64,000 bases of DNA from Paracoccaceae bacterium (GCA_028285485.1 JANQPC010000072.1:1-64000); one strand, 5' to 3'; shown: positions 29,192-39,963, numbered from the stretch's first letter. Translations and numbers: made by a program. The notes: a model not told the origin generated them from the letters alone.

Positions 29192-30606
29192 ACGCAGCCG
29201 CCGCCACCAAACTGCCCACCGAGATGGGCGCGATCCACTTCGTCGGTATCGGCGGGATCGGGATGTCCGGCATCGCCGAGGTGCTGCTCAATCACGGCTA
29301 TACCGTGCAGGGATCGGATCTGAAGCCCTCGAAAATCACCGAACGCCTTGCGGGCCTTGGGGCCGAGATATTCATTGGCCAGCGTGCCGAAAACCTCAAA
29401 CATGCCGAGGTTGTCGTGATCTCCTCGGCCATCAAGCGCGGCAATCCCGAGCTGGATGCGGCCCGCGCCATGGGCCTGCCGGTTGTGCGCCGGGCCGAGA
29501 TGCTGGCCGAACTGATGCGCCTTCGGTCCAACATCGCGGTTGCGGGCACCCACGGGAAGACGACGACCACCACCATGGTTGCCACCCTGCTGGATGCAGG
29601 CGATGTGGATCCGACCGTGATCAACGGCGGCATCATCCACGCCTATGGCTCCAACGCCCGGGTGGGGCAGGGCGAATGGATGGTGGTTGAGGCCGATGAA
29701 TCGGACGGCACCTTCAATCGCCTGCCCGCCACCATCGCCATCGTCACCAATATCGATCCCGAGCATATGGAACACTGGGGCACGATCGAGAACCTGCGCC
29801 AGGGCTTCACCGATTTCGTCTCGAACATCCCCTTCTACGGGCTGGCGGTGCTGTGCACCGATCACGCCGAGGTGCAGGCGCTTGTGGGCCGGGTGACAGA
29901 CCGGCGCGTGGTCACCTACGGCTTCAATGCCCAGGCCGATGTGCGCGCGGTAAACCTGCGCTACGTGAAGGGCGTGGCGCATTTCGATATCCTGCTGGCC
30001 GCCGAGGGCATCGTGATCGAGGGCTGCACCCTGCCGATGCCGGGGGATCACAACGTGTCCAACGCGTTGGCCGCCGTGGCCGTGGCCCGCCATCTTGGCA
30101 TGAAAGGCGATGAGATCCGCGCGGCCCTGGCGGGCTTCAAGGGCGTCAACCGCCGCTTCACCAAGGTGGGCGAAGTCAACGGCGTGACGATCATCGATGA
30201 TTACGGCCACCATCCGGTGGAGATTGCCGCCGTGCTGAAGGCCGCGCGTCAGGCGGTGGGTGAAGAGGCGCGCGTGATCGCCGTGCATCAGCCGCACCGC
30301 TATTCGCGGCTCTCCTCGCTTTTTGAAGAGTTCTGCGCCTGTTTCAACGATGCCGATGTGGTGGCAATCTCCGAGGTCTATGCCGCCGGAGAAGCGCCGA
30401 TCAAAGGCGCAAGCCGCGATGATCTTGTGGCCGGGCTCACCCGCCACGGCCACCGCCACGCGCTGGCCATCAATGAAGAGGGTGAGCTTGAGCGCCTGGT
30501 GCGGGCCGAGGCGCGGCCGGGCGATATCGTCGTCTGCCTCGGCGCCGGTACAATCTCGGCCTGGGCCAATGCGCTGCCCGGGCGGCTTGAAATCAACGCC
30601 GCCTGA
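29188..30606 (+). CDS. murC: UDP-MurNAc:L-alanine ligase MurC
   Basis: A 472-residue Mur ligase that adds the first stem-peptide residue, L-alanine. The N-terminal [15 protein letters not shown], the P-loop [11 protein letters not shown] (near residue 120), [10 protein letters not shown] and VDDYGHHP-like [14 protein letters not shown] in the C-terminal domain are diagnostic. It is followed by a 102-base gap and the DUF2484 pair. Confidence 0.97.
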   Translation: MNAAAATKLPTEMGAIHFVGIGGIGMSGIAEVLLNHGYTVQGSDLKPSKITERLAGLGAEIFIGQRAENLKHAEVVVISSAIKRGNPELDAARAMGLPVVRRAEMLAELMRLRSNIAVAGTHGKTTTTTMVATLLDAGDVDPTVINGGIIHAYGSNARVGQGEWMVVEADESDGTFNRLPATIAIVTNIDPEHMEHWGTIENLRQGFTDFVSNIPFYGLAVLCTDHAEVQALVGRVTDRRVVTYGFNAQADVRAVNLRYVKGVAHFDILLAAEGIVIEGCTLPMPGDHNVSNALAAVAVARHLGMKGDEIRAALAGFKGVNRRFTKVGEVNGVTIIDDYGHHPVEIAAVLKAARQAVGEEARVIAVHQPHRYSRLSSLFEEFCACFNDADVVAISEVYAAGEAPIKGASRDDLVAGLTRHGHRHALAINEEGELERLVRAEARPGDIVVCLGAGTISAWANALPGRLEINAA

Positions 30607-30708
30607 GGGGGCGGCCCCCGGGGGCGCAGGGTTGGCTGACATGACACGCATCGCGATCAAGATGCATCCTTTGCGGCGGCCCGCCGCGCAACAGGCGGGG
30701 CGGCAGCC

Positions 30709-30966
30709 ATGAACTGGCTTGTGGCCGCCGCCCTCTTTTGGGTCATCGCCTCTGCGGCGGTGGCGATGCTGCCCATGCGCCACCAATATGCGCCTGGCCT
30801 GGCACTTCTGCTCGCCGCTCCTGTTCTGATCGTGCTGATCGGGCGCGAATGGGGGCTTTTCATGGGCGCTGCGGCGCTTCTGGCGTTTCTCTCGATGTAC
30901 CGCCACCCTTTGCGCTATCTTGCCCGCCGCGCGCTGGGCCTGCCCACCGAACGGCCGCCCCGATGA
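30709..30966 (+). CDS. DUF2484 family membrane protein, copy 1
   Basis: An 85-residue protein with two to three hydrophobic helices (about residues 3-22, 27-44, 48-62) and a basic C-terminus (MYRHPLRYLARRALGLP). It belongs to DUF2484, a small family that I associate with this position after murC in Rhodobacteraceae. Function unknown. The stop overlaps the start of the second copy (ATGA). Confidence 0.7.
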   Translation: MNWLVAAALFWVIASAAVAMLPMRHQYAPGLALLLAAPVLIVLIGREWGLFMGAAALLAFLSMYRHPLRYLARRALGLPTERPPR

Positions 30967-31220
30967 GCGCCCCCATCGTTGCCGCCTGCCTTTGGTGCGC
31001 GCTGGCCTGCGTGATCGCGATGTTCCCCTCCAAGCGCAGCCACTGGCCTGCCGCTTACGCGCTGATGGCAATCGGCGCGCCGCTTCTTGCGTGGCTCTTC
31101 GTGACCGAGGGCTGGCTTGCCTCCGCGCTCTATCTTGCCGCCGCCGCATCGATCCTGCGCTGGCCGGTACGCTTTGCCTGGCGCTGGATTCGCCGCAAGT
31201 TCTCCGGTGCCAATGTCTGA
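30963..31220 (+). CDS. DUF2484 family membrane protein, copy 2
   Basis: An 85-residue protein with the same architecture and length as the preceding one and similar spacing (CLWCALACVIAMFPSKR, then LLAWLFVTEGWLASALYL and a basic end WPVRFAWRWIRRKF). A tandem duplication is likely. It overlaps the upstream copy by four bases and the GNAT gene by eight, so all three are probably translated together. Function unknown. Confidence 0.68.
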   Translation: MSAPIVAACLWCALACVIAMFPSKRSHWPAAYALMAIGAPLLAWLFVTEGWLASALYLAAAASILRWPVRFAWRWIRRKFSGANV

Positions 31221-31815
31221 CATCACGCTCGCCCAGCCGCTGCCCGAATCCGCGCGCGCCCCTGCCGCCGCGCTCTACTGGCAGGCGTTTTCCGGTAAGC
31301 TTGGCCGCGCCCTCGGGCCCGAGGATCGGGCGCTGGCTTTTCTGAGCCGCGTGATCAATCCCGCTCACGCCATCGCCGCGATGGGCCCCGAAGGCGCGCT
31401 GCTGGGCGTGGCCGGCTTCAAGGATGCAAAGGGTGCGTTCGTCGGCGGCACCTTCGGGGATCTCGCCGCGATCTACGGCATCTTCGGTGCGATCTGGCGC
31501 GCCGCCCTGCTTTCGCTTCTGGAGCGCGCGCCAGAGGCGGGCGTTCTGGGGATGGATGGCATCTGCGTTGATGGCGCGGCGCGCGGGCGTGGGGTGGGCA
31601 CCCTGCTTTTGCAGGCCATTCTCGCCGAGGCCGGGCGCGGCGGCTACCACACGGTGCGCCTTGATGTGATTGACAGCAATCCCCGCGCCCGCGCGCTATA
31701 CGAACGGATGGGGTTCGAAGCGGTTGCGGAGGAACGCCTGGGCCCCCTGGCACCGCTTTTCGGCTTCCGCTCGGCCACCCGGATGCATCACGCGCTTGCG
31801 GGGCAGGGCGCATGA
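31213..31815 (+). CDS. GNAT-family N-acetyltransferase
   Basis: A 200-residue acetyltransferase-fold protein. The acetyl-CoA pyrophosphate loop is at [18 protein letters not shown] (motif A), followed by the beta-5 and alpha-4 region [21 protein letters not shown] (motif B). The substrate cannot be told. The ATG at 31213 lies inside the previous gene, and its stop overlaps the murB ATG, so it is embedded in the dcw transcript. Confidence 0.82.
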   Translation: MSDITLAQPLPESARAPAAALYWQAFSGKLGRALGPEDRALAFLSRVINPAHAIAAMGPEGALLGVAGFKDAKGAFVGGTFGDLAAIYGIFGAIWRAALLSLLERAPEAGVLGMDGICVDGAARGRGVGTLLLQAILAEAGRGGYHTVRLDVIDSNPRARALYERMGFEAVAEERLGPLAPLFGFRSATRMHHALAGQGA

Positions 31816-32747
31816 ACGGGGCGCCCACACTTCCCGCCGTGCGCGGCCGGCTCACGCCAAACCGCGCGCTGGCCGATCTTACCTGGCTGCGGGTCGGCGG
31901 GCCCGCCGACTGGCTCTTTCAGCCCGCCGATGAAGCCGATCTTGCCGCCTTTCTGGCCGCCCTCGATCCGGCAATGCCGATCTTCCCCATGGGCGTCGGC
32001 TCCAACCTCATCGTGCGCGATGGGGGGCTGCGCGCGGTGGTGATCCGCCTCGGGCGCGGCTTCAACGGCGTTCGCGTCGAGGGATCGCGGGTGATCGCCG
32101 GGGCCGCCGCGCTCGATGCCCAGGTCGCCAGGTTTGCCGCCGAGGCGGGCCGCGATCTCACCTTCCTGCGCACGATCCCCGGCGCCATCGGCGGCGCGGT
32201 GGCGATGAATGCGGGCTGCTATGGGTCTTACGTCGCCGATCACCTTGTCTCGGTGCGCGGGATTTCGCGCAGCGGCGCGCCGCTCACCCTCACCGCCGAG
32301 GCGCTGAACCTCCGCTACCGCCAGAGCGATCTGCCCGAGGGCTTCGTGTTAACCGAAGCCACCTTCGAGGCCCCCGAAGGCGCCCCCGAAGCGCTTGCCG
32401 CGAAAATGGAGGATCAGCTCGCCCGGCGCGATGAAAGCCAGCCTACGAAGGATAGAACGGCGGGCTCTACCTTCCGAAACCCCGCCGGATATTCCTCCAC
32501 CGGCCAGGCCGACGATACCCATGATCTGAAAGCCTGGAAGGTGATCGATGAGGCGGGTTTGCGGGGCGCGCGGCTCGGCGGGGCGGAGATGAACGCCAAG
32601 CACCCCAACTTTCTGACCAACCGCGAGAGCGCCACCGCGGCAGAGCTTGAAGCCTTGGGCGAAAAGGTGCGCGAGAGGGTGTACCAAACCCATGGAATCA
32701 CTTTAGAATGGGAAATCATGAGGGTCGGCGAACCGGCCCCGATCTGA
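31812..32747 (+). CDS. murB: UDP-N-acetylenolpyruvoylglucosamine reductase MurB
   Basis: A 311-residue FAD enzyme that reduces UDP-GlcNAc-enolpyruvate to UDP-MurNAc with NADPH. The FAD-binding block [15 protein letters not shown], the segment [19 protein letters not shown] and the active-site GSTFRNPAG (Ser proton donor) are present. The late KHPNFLTN block fits the type I/II end. It is coupled to the GNAT gene by ATGA overlap; a 135-base gap follows before ddl. Confidence 0.96.
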   Translation: MNGAPTLPAVRGRLTPNRALADLTWLRVGGPADWLFQPADEADLAAFLAALDPAMPIFPMGVGSNLIVRDGGLRAVVIRLGRGFNGVRVEGSRVIAGAAALDAQVARFAAEAGRDLTFLRTIPGAIGGAVAMNAGCYGSYVADHLVSVRGISRSGAPLTLTAEALNLRYRQSDLPEGFVLTEATFEAPEGAPEALAAKMEDQLARRDESQPTKDRTAGSTFRNPAGYSSTGQADDTHDLKAWKVIDEAGLRGARLGGAEMNAKHPNFLTNRESATAAELEALGEKVRERVYQTHGITLEWEIMRVGEPAPI

Positions 32748-32882
32748 GGCAGAGTTGGGCGGATGCAGCGTTGGGCTGAAGCGGGGTCGTAAAGGCCGCT
32801 TCTCAGCCGAACCAGGGCAAACACCTGACCAATCGAAACGAAGCGCGCCGGGCAAACCGGCCGAAATCGAAAAGTGGCGGGA

Positions 32883-33797
32883 ATGTCGAGCAGGGCATCC
32901 CACAAGGTGGCGGTCCTTATGGGCGGGCCCTCGGCGGAACGCGAGGTATCGCTTTCCACAGGCCGCGAATGCGCCGCCGCCTTGCGGGCAACAGGATTTG
33001 ACGTGACGGAGATCGACGCGGGCGGCGACCTTGCCGCGCGCCTGGCCGATCTTGCCCCCGACATCGCCTTCAACGCGCTCCACGGCCGCTGGGGCGAGGA
33101 TGGCTGCGTGCAGGGTATGCTCGAATGGTTGCGCATTCCTTACACCCATTCCGGGGTGCTGGCCTCGGCGCTCGCCATGGATAAAGAGCGCAGCAAAAAC
33201 GCCTATCGCGAGGCCGGCCTGCCGGTTGTGGAAAGCCGCCTTGTGGCGCGCGATGACGCCGCCGCCGCCCACGCGATGGAACCGCCCTATGTGGTCAAGC
33301 CCAATAACGAGGGCTCGTCTGTCGGCATCTATATTGTGCAGGAGGGCGCCAACTCCCCGCCGCAGCTTTCCCGCGACATGCCGGAGACAGTGATGGTTGA
33401 GGCCTATGCGCCTGGCCGCGAGCTCACCACCACGGTGATGGGCGACCGGGCGCTGGGCGTGACCGATATCCTCACCGATGGCTGGTATGATTATGAGGCG
33501 AAATATGCCCCCGGCGGCTCGCGCCACGTCATCCCCGCCGACATCCCCGAGGAAATCACCGCCGCCTGCCTCGATTACGCGCTTCGCGCGCATGCCTGCC
33601 TCGGTTGCCGGGGTGTCAGCCGAACCGATTTCCGCTGGGATGAGGGCAGGGGGCGCGACGGGCTGATCCTGCTGGAAACGAACACCCAGCCGGGCATGAC
33701 CCCCACCTCGCTCGTGCCCGAACAGGCCGCGCATGTGGGGATCGAATTCCCCGCGCTCTGCCGCTGGATCGCGGAGGATGCGTCATGCGATCGCTGA
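32883..33797 (+). CDS. ddl: D-alanine-D-alanine ligase
   Basis: A 304-residue ATP-grasp ligase making the D-Ala-D-Ala substrate of MurF. Blocks include [47 protein letters not shown], the DFRWDEG region and [18 protein letters not shown], all typical. ATG 32883 is chosen; an in-frame GTG at 32874 would add three residues and the upstream GGCGGGA lies close to both. The end overlaps ftsQ. Confidence 0.95.
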   Translation: MSSRASHKVAVLMGGPSAEREVSLSTGRECAAALRATGFDVTEIDAGGDLAARLADLAPDIAFNALHGRWGEDGCVQGMLEWLRIPYTHSGVLASALAMDKERSKNAYREAGLPVVESRLVARDDAAAAHAMEPPYVVKPNNEGSSVGIYIVQEGANSPPQLSRDMPETVMVEAYAPGRELTTTVMGDRALGVTDILTDGWYDYEAKYAPGGSRHVIPADIPEEITAACLDYALRAHACLGCRGVSRTDFRWDEGRGRDGLILLETNTQPGMTPTSLVPEQAAHVGIEFPALCRWIAEDASCDR

Positions 33798-34660
33798 GGG
33801 GCTTCCGCGATCCCGCGCCCTCGCGCGGCGCCTACAAGCTTCAGCGGCTGATGCTTACGCCTCTTTTCCGCCTGTTCCTCCGCGTGGGCCTGCCCTTCGG
33901 CACGGTTGCGCTGGGCGTCGGCCTCTACCTTGCCGATCAGGAGCGGCGCGATGCGCTCATCCTCGGCGCCGCCGATATCCGCCGCCAGATCGAGGAACGC
34001 CCCGAGTTCATGGTGAACCTGATGTCGATCACCGGCGCCTCGGCGGAGGTGGCCGAAGACATCCGCGAAATCATTCCCATCGATTTCCCCGTCACGAGCT
34101 TCGATCTTGATCTCGAACAGATCCGCGCCCGGGCCGAAGAGCTTGATGCGGTGGCCCGGGCCCGCGTGCGCGTGCGCACCGGCGGGGTTCTGGAAATCGA
34201 GGTGGCCGAACGCGAGCCTGCCGTGGTCTGGCGGATGGAGCGCGGGCTGGAACTTCTTGATGCCGAGGGCCACCGCGTGGCCTCGCTGACCCGCCGCACC
34301 GATCGCCCGGAATTGCCGCTTCTGGCGGGCGATGGCGCCTACCTTGCGGTGCCCGAAGCGCTCACGCTTCTCACCACCGCCGAAATGATCGCCCCCCGCA
34401 TCCGCGGCCTCCTGCGGGTAGGCGAACGGCGCTGGGATCTGGTGCTCGATCGCAACCAGCGCATCCTTCTGCCTGAAGCCGCGCCCGTCGCCGCGCTCGA
34501 ACGCGTGCTGGCGCTTGATGAGGCGCAGGGCCTTCTCGGCCGCGATCTGACCGTTGTGGATATGCGCAACCCCGCCCGCCCCACGCTGCGCCTCAGCCAG
34601 GAAGCCAGCGAGACCTTCCGTGAAACCCGATTTGACCTGACCGGATCCCAAACCGAATGA
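33785..34660 (+). CDS. ftsQ: Cell division protein FtsQ
   Basis: A 291-residue bitopic protein. A cytoplasmic N-terminus of about 33 residues and one transmembrane helix ([20 protein letters not shown]) precede the POTRA domain (about 70-145), where [20 protein letters not shown] lies, then the FtsQ beta domain with [20 protein letters not shown]. FtsQ scaffolds FtsB-FtsL in the divisome. It overlaps ddl by 13 bases and ftsA by four. Confidence 0.93.
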   Translation: MRSLRGFRDPAPSRGAYKLQRLMLTPLFRLFLRVGLPFGTVALGVGLYLADQERRDALILGAADIRRQIEERPEFMVNLMSITGASAEVAEDIREIIPIDFPVTSFDLDLEQIRARAEELDAVARARVRVRTGGVLEIEVAEREPAVVWRMERGLELLDAEGHRVASLTRRTDRPELPLLAGDGAYLAVPEALTLLTTAEMIAPRIRGLLRVGERRWDLVLDRNQRILLPEAAPVAALERVLALDEAQGLLGRDLTVVDMRNPARPTLRLSQEASETFRETRFDLTGSQTE

Positions 34661-35991
34661 TCGATCTTTACGAACGCCAGCGCGCCATGCGCGCCATGCG
34701 CCGCGCCGCAATCCAGCGCGGGGTTGTGGCCATCCTCGATATCGGCACCTCCAAGGTGGCCTGCCTGATCCTGCGCTTTGACGGGCCGGAGCATTTTCCC
34801 TCCACCGATGGCATCGGTTCGCTGGCCGGCCAATCCTCCTTCCGCGTGATCGGGGCGGCCACCACGCGCTCCCGCGGCGTGCGGCTGGGCGAGATCGATA
34901 CGATGGCCGAGACCGAACGCGCCATCCGCACCGCTGTGCAGGCCGCCCAGAAAATGGCCGCGGTGCGGGTGGATCACGCCATCGCCTGCATCTCTGGCGG
35001 CGATCCCCGCAGCTACGGGCTGGCTGGAGAGATCGAGATCGGCAATGCGCCGGTTACCGAGGCCGATGTGGCCCGCGTGCTCGCCGCCTGCGACGTGCCC
35101 GATTTCGGGCCGGGGCGCGAGGTGCTTCACGCGCAGCCGGTGAATTTCGCCCTCGATCACCGCACCGGGCTCGCCGATCCCCGGGGCCAGATCGGCAACA
35201 AGCTTGCCTGCGATCTGCATGTGCTCACCATCGAAAGCACGCTGGTGCAGAACCTTCTTTACTGCATCAAGCGCTGCGATCTGGAACTGGCGGGCCTGGC
35301 CTCCTCGGCCTATGCCGCGGGCATCGCAAGCCTCGTGGAAGATGAACAGGAGCTTGGTGCGGCCTGCGTGGATCTCGGCGGCGGCACGGCGGGGATCTCG
35401 ATCTTCATCAAGAAGCACATGATCTTTGCCGATACCGTGCGGCTTGGCGGCGATCACGTGACCCTCGATATCTCCAAGGGCCTGCAGATCCCGCTTGCCA
35501 CGGCGGAGCGGATCAAAACCTTCCATGGCGGCGTGGTGGCCACCGGCATGGATGATCGTGACATGATCGCCCTTGGCGGCGAAACCGGCGATTGGGATCA
35601 TGATCGCCGTACCGCGAGCCGCGCCGAACTGATCGGCATCATCCGCCCCCGGGTGGAGGAGCTGCTCGAAGATGTGCGCGCCCGGCTCGATGCGGCGGGC
35701 TTCGATCACCTTCCCTGCCAGCAGATCGTTCTAACGGGCGGCGCAAGCCAGATGCCCGGGCTTGATGTGCTCGCTCCGAAGATCCTCGGCCAGCAGGTGA
35801 GAATCGGGCGGCCGCTACGCGTTCAGGGCCTGCCTCAGGCGGCCACGGGGGCGGCATTTTCCGGGGCCGTGGGCCTCTGCCTTTTCGCCGCACATCCCCA
35901 GGATGAGTGGTGGGATTTCGAAATTCCGGCGGATCAGGGCACCGGCAAATCGCTCCGCCGGGCGGTAAAATGGTTTAAAGACAACTGGTAA
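34657..35991 (+). CDS. ftsA: Cell division protein FtsA
   Basis: A 444-residue actin-like ATPase that tethers FtsZ to the membrane. ATPase phosphate-binding blocks are VAILDIGTSKVACLI (phosphate 1) and AACVDLGGGTAGISIF (phosphate 2), with VLTGGASQMPG as the adenosine motif. The C-terminal amphipathic membrane-targeting helix is visible as KSLRRAVKWFKDNW. It is coupled to ftsQ by ATGA overlap and followed by a 204-base regulatory gap before ftsZ. Confidence 0.96.
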   Translation: MIDLYERQRAMRAMRRAAIQRGVVAILDIGTSKVACLILRFDGPEHFPSTDGIGSLAGQSSFRVIGAATTRSRGVRLGEIDTMAETERAIRTAVQAAQKMAAVRVDHAIACISGGDPRSYGLAGEIEIGNAPVTEADVARVLAACDVPDFGPGREVLHAQPVNFALDHRTGLADPRGQIGNKLACDLHVLTIESTLVQNLLYCIKRCDLELAGLASSAYAAGIASLVEDEQELGAACVDLGGGTAGISIFIKKHMIFADTVRLGGDHVTLDISKGLQIPLATAERIKTFHGGVVATGMDDRDMIALGGETGDWDHDRRTASRAELIGIIRPRVEELLEDVRARLDAAGFDHLPCQQIVLTGGASQMPGLDVLAPKILGQQVRIGRPLRVQGLPQAATGAAFSGAVGLCLFAAHPQDEWWDFEIPADQGTGKSLRRAVKWFKDNW

Positions 35992-36052
35992 CCACAATAT
36001 CTTCACAGGGCGACAGGATCATGCGGGCAACGGTCAAGCAAACGCCATATTT

Positions 36053-36061
36053 TGTGGATAA
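36053..36061 (-). promoter_or_regulatory. DnaA box upstream of ftsZ
   Basis: TGTGGATAA on the plus strand equals TTATCCACA on the minus strand, a perfect match to the consensus DnaA box. It lies 135 bases before the ftsZ ATG. In Caulobacter DnaA is known to activate ftsZ transcription, so a regulatory role is plausible; that is inference. Confidence 0.6.
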
Positions 36062-36100
36062 ATCCGAGTTTCTTCGTGACGTTTTGGCAACCCTTCGGTA

Positions 36101-36115
36101 AGTTGACCGTCAACT
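36101..36115. promoter_or_regulatory. 15-base palindrome upstream of ftsZ
   Basis: AGTTGAC-C-GTCAACT, a perfect inverted repeat with a one-base centre, 80 bases before ftsZ. It is followed by a small hairpin CACCCC / GGGGTG (36127-36145). It could be a regulator site; the regulator is not identifiable. Confidence 0.45.
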
Positions 36116-36195
36116 CCAGTCGAGCCCACCCCATTGTCGGGGGTGCAACCAAGCGCCACGCCCGGGCGCATAGAACCAAACAGGCGGATTGAACG

Positions 36196-37809
36196 ATGAC
36201 ATTGAACCTGATGATGCCGCAGCAGACGGATCTGAAACCCCGCATCACCGTTTTCGGTGTGGGCGGGGCCGGTGGAAACGCCGTCAACAACATGATCGAG
36301 AAGCAGCTCGAGGGCGTTGAGTTTGTCGTCGCGAACACCGATGCGCAGGCGCTCGCCCAATCGTCGGCGCAATCGCGCATCCAGATGGGCGTGAAGGTCA
36401 CCGAGGGCCTCGGCGCCGGGGCGCGGCCGTCCGTCGGCGCCGCCGCGGCAGAGGAAACCATTGAGGAAATCGTCGATCACCTGGCCGGGGCGCATATGGC
36501 CTTCATCACGGCCGGCATGGGTGGCGGCACGGGCACCGGCGCGGCCCCCATCATCGCGCAGGCCGCCCGCGAACTGGGTGTGCTGACCGTGGGCGTTGTA
36601 ACAAAACCCTTCCAGTTCGAAGGCGCCAAGCGGATGCGCCAGGCCGAGGAAGGCGTGGAAGCGCTTCAGAAGATGGTCGACACCCTGATCATCATCCCCA
36701 ACCAGAATCTCTTCCGCCTGGCCAATGAGAAGACCACCTTCACCGAAGCGTTCTCAATGGCCGATGACGTGCTGCATCAGGGTGTGAAGGGCGTCACCGA
36801 TCTGATGGTGCGCCCGGGCCTGATCAACCTCGATTTCGCCGACGTGCGCGCGGTGATGGACGAGATGGGCAAGGCCATGATGGGCACCGGTGAGGGCGAG
36901 GGTGAGGATCGTGCAATCCAGGCCGCCGAGAAGGCCATCGCCAACCCGCTGCTCGATGAGATCAGCCTCAAGGGCGCTAAGGGCGTGCTGATCAACATCA
37001 CCGGCGGCACGGATCTGACGCTCTTTGAGCTTGATGAAGCCGCCAACCGGATCCGCGAGGAAGTGGATCCCGATGCAAATATCATCGTAGGCTCCACGCT
37101 GGATGAGAAGATGGAAGGCTCCATGCGCGTCAGCGTCGTGGCCACCGGCATTGATGCGCGCGAGAACGCACATGAAAACCCGGTGCAGCGCCGCTCGATG
37201 GCAGAGCCGCTGAAGGGCGCCACCGCGGTCGAGGAACCCGCCGCCGCCGCTCCCGCATCCGTCGCTGCCTCTGCGGCGGTGGAAGACGCAGCCGCCATCG
37301 ATGCCCCGGCCGAGGAAGAGCCCTCGCTCTTCGGGGCGGAGCCCGAGGCGCCCGCCGCCTTCCGGTCAGACCGCGTGCCCCATGCCGATGAACTGCCGCC
37401 GCCGGCCTACCAGCCTGAAGCCGCCGCCTTCGCGCCGCGCCCTCAGGCCGGTACGCAGCAACCGGGCCCCGGCGCGCCGTCGCCCGAAGCTATGGCGCGG
37501 CTCCAGGCCGCCGTGCGCCAGAGCCCGGCCCATGCCGCGCCAGCGCCCGAACCGGCCTTTGCCGAGGCGCCCGCGCCTGCGCCCACACCGGCCCCCACAC
37601 CCGCGCCTGCACCCCAGGCCGAACGCCCGCGCTTCGGCATCAACAAACTCATCAATCGCATGACGGGGCATGCCAGCGATGGCGAGGAACGCCCGGTTCC
37701 GCAGGTGCGCCGGCAGCCGCCGGTGCAGGCCGAACCCGATGCGCCGCCGCCCTCGCCAGAGCAGGAACGCATCGAAATTCCAGCCTTTCTGCGCCGTCAG
37801 GCCAACTGA
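36196..37809 (+). CDS. ftsZ: Cell division protein FtsZ, long-linker type
   Basis: A 537-residue tubulin homologue that polymerises into the Z ring. The GTP-binding signature GGGTGTG is at 109-115 and the T7 loop region [11 protein letters not shown] follows. After about residue 330 comes a long Ala/Pro-rich linker of roughly 190 residues, as in other Alphaproteobacteria, then the conserved C-terminal peptide [12 protein letters not shown] that binds FtsA. The start at 36196 gives [10 protein letters not shown]. It has its own upstream regulatory gap with a DnaA box. Confidence 0.97.
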   Translation: MTLNLMMPQQTDLKPRITVFGVGGAGGNAVNNMIEKQLEGVEFVVANTDAQALAQSSAQSRIQMGVKVTEGLGAGARPSVGAAAAEETIEEIVDHLAGAHMAFITAGMGGGTGTGAAPIIAQAARELGVLTVGVVTKPFQFEGAKRMRQAEEGVEALQKMVDTLIIIPNQNLFRLANEKTTFTEAFSMADDVLHQGVKGVTDLMVRPGLINLDFADVRAVMDEMGKAMMGTGEGEGEDRAIQAAEKAIANPLLDEISLKGAKGVLINITGGTDLTLFELDEAANRIREEVDPDANIIVGSTLDEKMEGSMRVSVVATGIDARENAHENPVQRRSMAEPLKGATAVEEPAAAAPASVAASAAVEDAAAIDAPAEEEPSLFGAEPEAPAAFRSDRVPHADELPPPAYQPEAAAFAPRPQAGTQQPGPGAPSPEAMARLQAAVRQSPAHAAPAPEPAFAEAPAPAPTPAPTPAPAPQAERPRFGINKLINRMTGHASDGEERPVPQVRRQPPVQAEPDAPPPSPEQERIEIPAFLRRQAN

Positions 37810-37866
37810 GCTGTAACAATTTTTTGGCGGAAGGCTGGGGATAACTCGCCTTTCGCCTTTGATTTT

Positions 37867-37884
37867 AAGGGTTTGCAAACCCTT
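37867..37884. repeat. 18-base perfect palindrome between ftsZ and lpxC
   Basis: AAGGGTTTGCAAACCCTT is self-complementary throughout. It could fold into an RNA hairpin, but the flanks lack a T-run on the downstream side of either strand, so it is not a clear intrinsic terminator. An operator is an equal possibility. Confidence 0.5.
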
Positions 37885-38045
37885 CTGCCATAATTCAGCA
37901 GATAATCGCCCAGTTTTTGGGTGGACTGTTTCAGCGCGTTACAAAGAGTGAGTTGAGCGAACGCGCCGCTGTGAATACCTCGGGGGGACCGGGCGTGAGA
38001 CCTGGCCAGGCACAAACGCCTGGGATGTGGGACTGAGGCATTCTT

Positions 38046-38969
38046 GTGCAAACGACACTGAAAAACACCGTCGTGTTCGACGGTATTGGCCTGCATACGG
38101 GCCGCCAGGTGCGGATGACCATCCGCCCGGCCCCCGCGGAATATGGCATCTGGTTCCGGCGCACCGATGTGCGCATTCGGGATGCGATGATCCCTGCGCG
38201 CTGGCATGCGGTCACACCTTCGGAGCTGTGCACCAAGATCTCCAACGCCCATGCCGTCACCGTCTCCACCATCGAACATATCATGGCCGCCATCGCGGGT
38301 ACCGGGCTGACCAATGCGATCATCGATATCGATGGCCCCGAGGTTCCGATCCTCGATGGAAGCTCGGCCGCTTTCGTGCGCGGCATCCTCGATGCGGGGC
38401 TTCTGGAACAGGATGCGCCCGCCTACGCCATCGAGATCCTCGAAACGGTTGAGGTTAAGAACGGCCCCGCCCGCGCCCGGCTTGAACCGGCGGCGATGCT
38501 GGAGATCGATTTCGCGATCGATTTCGAAGATGCCGCCATCGGCCAGCAGCAGATGACGCTTTCCATGGCCAACGGCGCCTTCGTGCGCGAGCTTTGCTCT
38601 AGCCGCACCTTCTGCCGCAACGAAGATGTCGAGGCGATGCGTGCCCGCGGCCTCGTGCGCGGCGGATCACTGGATAATGCCGTGGTGGTCGAAGGCGCCA
38701 AGATCCTCACGCCGGGCGGCTTCCGCCACAGCGATGAACCGGTGCGCCACAAGATGCTCGATGCGATGGGCGATCTGGCGCTGGCCGGCGCTCCGATCCT
38801 GGGCCGCTATGCCGGCAACCGGGCGGGCCACGCACTGACCAACGCCCTGTTGCGCACGCTTTTCGCCCGGCCCGAGGCCTACCGCATGGTGGAATGCGAT
38901 GGCGTGCGCGCAGCGCAGCTGCCCGGTGCTGGCGTCACCCGCCGCGATACCGCCGCCCTGGCTGCCTGA
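38046..38969 (+). CDS. lpxC: UDP-3-O-acyl-N-acetylglucosamine deacetylase LpxC
   Basis: A 307-residue zinc deacetylase, the committed step of lipid A synthesis. Zinc ligands are H78 (TIEHIMAA), H235 and D239 (HKMLD). The catalytic His is H262 (RAGHALTNALL). The GTG start at 38046 gives the family MQTTLKN. Its position directly after ftsZ is the usual proteobacterial arrangement; a 236-base gap separates them. Confidence 0.97.
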   Translation: MQTTLKNTVVFDGIGLHTGRQVRMTIRPAPAEYGIWFRRTDVRIRDAMIPARWHAVTPSELCTKISNAHAVTVSTIEHIMAAIAGTGLTNAIIDIDGPEVPILDGSSAAFVRGILDAGLLEQDAPAYAIEILETVEVKNGPARARLEPAAMLEIDFAIDFEDAAIGQQQMTLSMANGAFVRELCSSRTFCRNEDVEAMRARGLVRGGSLDNAVVVEGAKILTPGGFRHSDEPVRHKMLDAMGDLALAGAPILGRYAGNRAGHALTNALLRTLFARPEAYRMVECDGVRAAQLPGAGVTRRDTAALAA

Positions 38970-39117
38970 GCGCGGGCTGGCCCGGCGGGCAAGGCGGGGC
39001 AACACCCCAAATCACATCACGGCGAAGGCGCAGGAACCCGTTTTGCCCCGGTAACTTGTGTGCTAAACCCCCGCGTCGAGGGATGGCGCATGCGCCGCTG
39101 TTTGGGATGAGTTGAGG

Positions 39118-39963
39118 GTGTCAGGTTTTTCGTCCGCACGGTCTCTGGCCGCTGCCACGGCACTTGCCGCGGTGCTTTCGGGCTGCGGCGGCGGCTTCGC
39201 CACGCGCGAAGCGCCGCTGGAAACGCTGAGCGCGGAAGAAATCTATCGCCGCGCCGAGGTGGATCTCCAGCGAAACAACCCCGATGATGCCGCCGTGCTT
39301 TTCGGCGAGGTGGAGCGCCTCTATCCCTATTCGGAATGGGCCAAGCGCGCGCTCATCATGCAGGCCTTCGCCTATCACCGGGATCGGGATTATGAGATGA
39401 GCCGCATCAGCGCCCAGCGGTTCATAGATTTCTACCCTGCCGATGAAGATGCGGCCTATGCCCAGTATCTGCTGGCGCTCAGCTATTACGATCAGATCGA
39501 TGATGTGGGCCGCGATCAGGGCCTGACTTTCCAGGCGCTGCAATCGCTTCGCACTGTGATTGAGGTCTATCCCGAAAGCGAATATGCGCGCTCCTCGATC
39601 CTGAAGTTCGATCTTGCCTTCGATCACCTGGCGCAGAAAGAGATGGAGATCGGGCGCTATTACCTCCGGCGCGGCCACTACCTGGCTGCTGTCAACCGCT
39701 TCCGCATCGTGGTCGAGGATTTTCAGACCACCACGCAAACGCCCGAAGCCCTGCACCGGCTTGTTGAAAGCTACCTCGCCCTCGGCCTGACGGACGAGGC
39801 GCAGACCGCCGCCGCGATCCTTGGCTACAATTTCCAGTCGTCGGACTGGTATCAGGACAGTTTCGCCCTTCTCACTGGCCAGGGCCTGCGCCCCGAAGCG
39901 GGCGATCGGGAAACCTGGCTGGGCGTGATCTGGCGGCGAACGATCCGGGGCGAATGGATCTGA
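39118..39963 (+). CDS. bamD: Outer membrane assembly lipoprotein BamD
   Basis: A 281-residue lipoprotein of the BAM complex, which inserts beta-barrel proteins into the outer membrane. A signal peptide ends in lipobox LSGC (Cys 23). TPR-like helical repeats follow: EEIYRRAEVDLQRNNPDDAA, YPYSEWAKRALIMQAFAYHR and YPESEYARSSILKFDLAFD. The start is a GTG at 39118; a TTG at 39112 would add two residues and is also possible. It lies between lpxC and recN. Confidence 0.92.
   Translation: MSGFSSARSLAAATALAAVLSGCGGGFATREAPLETLSAEEIYRRAEVDLQRNNPDDAAVLFGEVERLYPYSEWAKRALIMQAFAYHRDRDYEMSRISAQRFIDFYPADEDAAYAQYLLALSYYDQIDDVGRDQGLTFQALQSLRTVIEVYPESEYARSSILKFDLAFDHLAQKEMEIGRYYLRRGHYLAAVNRFRIVVEDFQTTTQTPEALHRLVESYLALGLTDEAQTAAAILGYNFQSSDWYQDSFALLTGQGLRPEAGDRETWLGVIWRRTIRGEWI

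Noticed and set aside
35970-35992. A CtrA-type site (TTAA-N7-TTAAC) at the end of ftsA
   Set aside because: Only the first half site is present; the second half reads TGGTAAC at the wrong phase.
37867-37884. The palindrome as ftsZ terminator
   Set aside because: No T-run follows it; it is kept as a palindrome without assigned role.
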